NCBI RefSeq assembly: GCF_014174355.1
Contig: NZ_JABEQF010000001.1
Coordinates: 248,001 to 312,000, forward strand
Length of the DNA stretch: 64,000 nt
Direction: 5' to 3'
DNA from: Gluconacetobacter azotocaptans
GTDB lineage: Bacteria; Pseudomonadota; Alphaproteobacteria; Acetobacterales; Acetobacteraceae
Shown: in pieces, positions 60,326-64,000 of the stretch
Layout of the letters: each line of letters begins with the position of its first letter
Position numbering within the stretch: position 1 is the first letter of the stretch
Made by a program: the position numbers and the translations under genes
The notes under the pieces: model-generated
The model's database searches: none
What the model was told of the DNA's origin: nothing
The model's input: the letters and a program-made list of their open reading frames with translations, nothing else

Positions 60326-62005
60326 TTACGGCTGCCGCGTGATCATCGGCAGGTCCAGCCCCCGCTCGCGCGCGCAGTCGATGGCGATGTCATAGCCGGC
60401 GTCGGCATGGCGCATCACGCCGGTGGCGGGGTCGTTCCACAGCACGCGCTCCAGCCGGCGCGCGGCCTCGGGCGTGCCGTCGGCGACGATGACCATGCCG
60501 GCATGTTGCGAAAAGCCCATGCCCACGCCACCGCCGTGATGCAGCGACACCCAGGTGGCGCCCGATGCCGTGTTCAGCAGCGCGTTCAGCAGCGGCCAGT
60601 CGGACACCGCGTCGCTGCCGTCGCGCATGGCTTCTGTCTCGCGGTTCGGGCTGGCGACCGATCCACTGTCCAGATGGTCGCGGCCGATCACGATCGGGGC
60701 CTTCAGTTCGCCGCTGGCCACCATCTCGTTGAACGCCAGGCCCAGGCGGTGGCGATCGCTCAGCCCGACCCAGCAGATACGCGACGGCAGGCCTTGGAAC
60801 TGGATCCTGTCGCGCGCCATATCCAGCCAGTTATGCAGGTGGATGTCGTCGGGCAGCAGTTCCTTCACCTTCTGGTCGGTGCGGTAGATGTCCTCGGGGT
60901 CGCCGGACAGGGCGGCCCAGCGGAACGGCCCGACGCCGCGGCAGAACAGCGGGCGGATATAGGCCGGGACGAAGCCGGGGAAGGCGAACGCATCTTCCAG
61001 CCCGGCCTCGAAGGCCATCTGGCGGATGTTGTTACCGTAATCGAAGGTCGGGACACCCTGGCGGTGGAAGGCCACCATGGCTGCTACATGCAGGCGCATC
61101 GACGCCTTCGCCGCAGCCTCGACGGCCGCCGGGTCGGTGACCCGCATCCGTTCGGCCTGTTCCAGCGTCCAGCCCGCAGGCAGATAACCGTTCAGCGGAT
61201 CGTGCGCCGAGGTCTGGTCGGTTACCGCATCCGGACGGATGCCGCGCCCAACCAGTTCGGGGAAGATCTCGGCCGCGTTGCCCAGCAGGCCGACCGACAC
61301 GGCCTCGCCGCGCGCGCAGGCGGCGTGGATGATCTCCAGCGCTTCGTCCAGCGTGTCGACCTTACGGTCCAGATAGCCGGTCTGCAGGCGCTTTTCGATG
61401 CGGCTGGGCTGGCATTCCACCGCCAGCATCGAGGCCCCGGCCATGACGGCGGCCAGGGGCTGCGCGCCGCTCATGCCGCCCAGGCCGCCGGTCAGGATCC
61501 ATTTGCCCTTCAGCGTGCCGCCATAATACTGGCGCCCCATCTCGACAAAGGCTTCGTACGTGCCCTGCACGATCCCCTGCGACCCGATATAGATCCACGA
61601 CCCGGCCGTCATCTGCCCGTACATCATCAGGCCCAGCCGGTCGAGTTCGTTGAACTTGTCCCAGTTGGCCCAGTGCGGGACGATGTTGGAATTGGCGATC
61701 AGGACACGCGGCGCATCCGCATGGGTGCGAAAGACGCCGACCGGCTTGCCCGATTGCACCAGCAGGGTCTGCTCGTCACCCAGGTCGCGCAGGCATTCGA
61801 CGATCTTGTCGTAGCAGGCCCAGTTGCGGGCGGCGCGGCCGATGCCGCCATACACCACCAGGTCGGACGGTCGTTCGGCCACGTCCGGGTCCAGATTGTT
61901 CATCAGCATGCGCAGGGCGGCCTCGGTCTGCCAGCTTCTGGCGGAACGGGACGTGCCGGTATCGGCGCGGACGATGCGGTCGTTCGGGGACGGCTGGTGG
62001 GTCAT
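60326..62005 (-). CDS. hutU: Urocanate hydratase
   Basis: A 559-residue urocanase, full length for the family. [15 protein letters not shown] near residue 47, the NAD-binding glycine stretch [13 protein letters not shown] near 174 and the GDSGSV-related [10 protein letters not shown] region near 450 are family features. It converts urocanate to imidazolonepropionate with tightly bound NAD+. The ATG at 62005 lies just downstream of a palindromic HutC-like site, indicating its own regulated promoter. It follows hutC in the same direction. The first pathway enzyme, HutH, is not in this window. Confidence 0.95.
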   Translation of the reverse strand: MTHQPSPNDRIVRADTGTSRSARSWQTEAALRMLMNNLDPDVAERPSDLVVYGGIGRAARNWACYDKIVECLRDLGDEQTLLVQSGKPVGVFRTHADAPRVLIANSNIVPHWANWDKFNELDRLGLMMYGQMTAGSWIYIGSQGIVQGTYEAFVEMGRQYYGGTLKGKWILTGGLGGMSGAQPLAAVMAGASMLAVECQPSRIEKRLQTGYLDRKVDTLDEALEIIHAACARGEAVSVGLLGNAAEIFPELVGRGIRPDAVTDQTSAHDPLNGYLPAGWTLEQAERMRVTDPAAVEAAAKASMRLHVAAMVAFHRQGVPTFDYGNNIRQMAFEAGLEDAFAFPGFVPAYIRPLFCRGVGPFRWAALSGDPEDIYRTDQKVKELLPDDIHLHNWLDMARDRIQFQGLPSRICWVGLSDRHRLGLAFNEMVASGELKAPIVIGRDHLDSGSVASPNRETEAMRDGSDAVSDWPLLNALLNTASGATWVSLHHGGGVGMGFSQHAGMVIVADGTPEAARRLERVLWNDPATGVMRHADAGYDIAIDCARERGLDLPMITRQP

Positions 62006-62022
62006 GGCGACACCTTGACTAT

Positions 62023-62038
62023 ACTTGTATATGCAAGT
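62023..62038. promoter_or_regulatory. HutC-type operator upstream of hutU
   Basis: ACTTGTATATGCAAGT is an inverted repeat (ACTTG/CAAGT arms) with a TGTATA core, 18 bases before the hutU ATG. HutC of the GntR family is known to bind TGTATATACA-like sequences, and hutC is the adjacent gene. It overlaps the likely promoter, so repression when urocanate is absent is expected. Confidence 0.65.
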
Positions 62039-62073
62039 GGTAGCGGCGACCCGCCGCGCCTGTCAACGCAATT

Positions 62074-62114
62074 CGTAACGGGGTCGGACCGGTCGCCCCG
62101 GCTTCGCCGTTACG
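62074..62114. terminator. Inverted repeat between hutC and hutU
   Basis: CGTAACG (62074-62080) and CGTTACG (62108-62114) pair perfectly across a GC-rich loop that itself contains GACCGGTC. The structure overlaps the hutC stop. It may be a terminator or an attenuating structure separating hutC and hutU transcripts. Confidence 0.35.
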
Positions 62115-62826
62115 GGCGGTAGCGTCCGCCCAGGCTGTAGCGGCTTCCGGGATAGGTGAAGATGCCCTTCATCACGACGCGGCTGTCCACCCAGGTGCGG
62201 CGCACCAGTTGCAGGCAGGCCTCGGGCGCATCCAGTTCCAGCAGGTCGCAGATCTGCGCGTTGGGGGTGATGGCGAAGACCACATGCTCGACCTCCTCGG
62301 GGCCGGCGATGCGGTACAGGTGACGGTGCGGATGGGCGATGGAGAAATCCTGGTCCAGATAGTCCGGCGCGAAATGCGGCGAGACGAAGCGTTCCTCGAC
62401 CTGCAAGGGGGTGTCGTCCTCGTAATGGACGATGACGGAATGGAACAGCCGGGCGCCGGGCCGCTGGTCGAAGGCGGTCGCCAGATCCATGTCCGCGCGG
62501 ATCGTGTCCAGGGTAACGATGCGCGACCGATGGATATGGCCGCTGGCCACGATATCGTCGGCGATGTCGCGCAGTTCCAGAAGCTCGGCGCCCGTCGAAG
62601 GGGGCGAGACGAACGTGCCCACGCCCTGCGCCCGCGTCACCACCCCCTCGCTGGTCAGTTCGCGCAGGGCACGATGGACCGTCATGCGCGATACGCCCAG
62701 CGTTTCGACGAACGCGCTTTCGGACGGCAGCCGGCGCCCGACTTCCCATTCGCCGCTCTGGATGCGGTCCAGGATATATTGCTTGACCTGTCCGTACCGG
62801 GTCGGCGGGCGGAGAGTGTCGGACAT
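62110..62826 (-). CDS. hutC: Histidine utilisation repressor, GntR/HutC family
   Basis: A 238-residue GntR-family regulator of the HutC subfamily. The winged helix-turn-helix is at about residues 10-78 (GRRLPSESAFVETLGVSRMT then RALRELTSEG), followed by a UTRA ligand domain (RPGARLFHSVIVHYEDD and EERFVSP). HutC senses urocanate and represses hut genes. AGGAG precedes ATG 62826. It sits between hutI and hutU with a HutC-like operator before hutU, which supports the assignment. Confidence 0.93.
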   Translation of the reverse strand: MSDTLRPPTRYGQVKQYILDRIQSGEWEVGRRLPSESAFVETLGVSRMTVHRALRELTSEGVVTRAQGVGTFVSPPSTGAELLELRDIADDIVASGHIHRSRIVTLDTIRADMDLATAFDQRPGARLFHSVIVHYEDDTPLQVEERFVSPHFAPDYLDQDFSIAHPHRHLYRIAGPEEVEHVVFAITPNAQICDLLELDAPEACLQLVRRTWVDSRVVMKGIFTYPGSRYSLGGRYRP

Positions 62827-62880
62827 GGGGCGTTTCTCCTGAAATGCGGCGGCGATCTGATTATACCGGCCCACGCCGGT

Positions 62881-64000
62881 TTACGAGCCGGCCGCCCCGT
62901 CGGGCCGGCCCTGGAAGACTCGGCCCAGGGGACGCACGCCGCCGATCCAGTAAGACAGTTCGTGCGGGCCGGCGACCGGCCAGAAGGCGATGTCGGCCGA
63001 CAGGCCGGCGGCCAGGCGCCCGGCTTCGTCCCGCAGGCCCAGCGCCCGGGCGCCCACATGGGTGACGCCGGCCAGGGCCTCGGCCGGCGTCATCCGGAAC
63101 AGGGTGCAGGCCATGTTCATCATCGTCGTCAGGTCCAGCGCTGGCGACGTGCCGGGATTGCAGTCGGTGGCCAGGCCCATCGGCACCCCATGGCGGCGGA
63201 ACAGTTCGACCGGCGGCACGGTCTTTTCCCGCACGAAATAGAATGCGCCGGGCAGCAGCATCGCTACCGTCCCGGCGGCGGCCATGGCGCGGATGCCATC
63301 CTCGCTGGCATATTCCACATGGTCGGCCGACAGTGCGCGATAGCGCGCGGCCAGCGCGGCGCCCCCCAGGTCGGACAGCTGGTCTGCGTGCAATCGCACC
63401 GGCAGGCCCAGCGCGCGGGCGGCGTCGAACAGGCGTGCGACCTCGTCGGGCTGGAAGGCGATCCCTTCGCAGAAGGCGTCGACGCTGTCGGCCAGCCCCT
63501 CGGCTGCGACGGCCGGCAGGACGGCGTCCAGCAGATGATCGACATAGGCGCCCCGCCGCCCGGCGAACTCCGGCGGCACGGCATGCGCGCCCAGGAAGGT
63601 CGTATGCACGCGCACCGGCAGGTGGCGGGCCACGGCGCGGGCTACCCGCAACTGCTTCAGCTCGTCTTCCAGGGTCAGGCCGTAGCCGGACTTGATTTCG
63701 ACCGTGGTGACCCCGCCGGCGATCAGCCGCCGCGTGCGCTGCAGCGCCAGGGCCAGCAAGTCCTCGAAGCTGGCGCGCCGTGTCGCCTGCACCGTGGACA
63801 GGATGCCCCCGCCGCGCCGGGCGATGGCTTCGTAGGATACGCCGTTCAGCCGTTCCTCGAACTCGCCGCTGCGGTCGCCGGCATAGACGATGTGCGTGTG
63901 CGGATCGACCAGCCCCGGCGTCGCCCATGCGCCGTCGCAACCGATGACGTCGCGCGCCAAGTCCTGCGGCCGGCCGGGCAGGGCGTCACGCGGACCGACC
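62881..64000 (-). CDS. hutI: Imidazolonepropionase, 5' end beyond the window
   Basis: At least 373 residues of an amidohydrolase-superfamily enzyme; the frame stays open to the right edge, so the start is missing. Zinc-site motifs are visible: [36 protein letters not shown], and [11 protein letters not shown]. HutI hydrolyses 4-imidazolone-5-propionate to N-formimino-L-glutamate, the step after HutU. It precedes hutC by 54 bases on the same strand, so hutI, hutC and hutU form a histidine-degradation group. The remaining hut genes presumably lie to the right of the window. Confidence 0.93.
   Translation of the reverse strand, partial: VGPRDALPGRPQDLARDVIGCDGAWATPGLVDPHTHIVYAGDRSGEFEERLNGVSYEAIARRGGGILSTVQATRRASFEDLLALALQRTRRLIAGGVTTVEIKSGYGLTLEDELKQLRVARAVARHLPVRVHTTFLGAHAVPPEFAGRRGAYVDHLLDAVLPAVAAEGLADSVDAFCEGIAFQPDEVARLFDAARALGLPVRLHADQLSDLGGAALAARYRALSADHVEYASEDGIRAMAAAGTVAMLLPGAFYFVREKTVPPVELFRRHGVPMGLATDCNPGTSPALDLTTMMNMACTLFRMTPAEALAGVTHVGARALGLRDEAGRLAAGLSADIAFWPVAGPHELSYWIGGVRPLGRVFQGRPDGAAGS

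Overview
This is a high-GC alphaproteobacterial chromosome segment. The gene content points to an acetic acid bacterium (Acetobacteraceae), most likely a Gluconacetobacter or Komagataeibacter relative: a Gum/acetan-like exopolysaccharide locus, a family of short CCAAAGGGC hairpin repeats, and several oxidative catabolic clusters. The genus is an inference from content, not from a database match. I saw no tRNA, rRNA, CRISPR array or insertion sequence.

Layout. (1) 0.1-3.0 kb: a UDP-glucuronate-epimerase-like SDR, a Nudix hydrolase and an agmatinase/guanidinobutyrase-type ureohydrolase, all on the + strand. (2) 3.0-8.0 kb: a small catabolic unit made of a Rieske oxygenase and an FAD monooxygenase (-) diverging from a GntR/FadR-type regulator, a DUF3311 protein and a sodium:solute symporter (+); the substrate is unknown. 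(3) 8.0-27.3 kb: about 19 kb of - strand genes for an envelope or exopolysaccharide system. It contains a priming sugar transferase, a Wzc/GumC-type co-polymerase, four glycosyltransferases, a lipid-linked-pentose-like set (HAD-UbiA fusion, GT-C-like protein, SMR-like flippase), a transglutaminase-like protein, and an unusual module of E1alpha, E1beta, a free-standing lipoyl carrier, a lipoyl-less carrier paralogue and three related SGNH-like proteins. (4) 27.7-32.5 kb: the divergent + strand half with an outer-membrane barrel, a Wza/GumB lipoprotein, a GT4 and a Wzy-like polymerase. (5) 32.5-38.3 kb: an acuR-acuI-like pair, an aldehyde dehydrogenase, a nitroreductase and a branched-chain aminotransferase.

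(6) 38.4-49.6 kb: an almost complete aerobic nicotinate catabolic cluster (nicR, nicT, nicC, nicA, nicB, an NCS2 permease, nicX, nicF, nicD). It converts nicotinate to 6-hydroxynicotinate (NicAB), 2,5-dihydroxypyridine (NicC), N-formylmaleamate (NicX), maleamate (NicD) and maleate (NicF). The maleate isomerase NicE is not in the window. (7) 49.6-55.0 kb: an SDR/LysR pair, a Rid-family protein, and a secreted phosphoesterase with a dihaem peroxidase. (8) 55.0-60.3 kb: a visibly lower-GC glycosylation island (GT-C-like protein, DUF4422-GT8 fusion, GtrB-like GT2). (9) 60.3-64.0 kb: histidine utilisation genes hutU, hutC and a hutI that runs off the window.

The best candidate for an undescribed system is the E1alpha/E1beta/lipoyl-carrier/SGNH-like module embedded, with translational coupling, in the polysaccharide operon. 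It has TPP-dependent decarboxylation and lipoyl-carrier components but no E2 core and no E3 in the window, and it is repeated as a second, lipoyl-less copy of the carrier next to a related SGNH-like protein.
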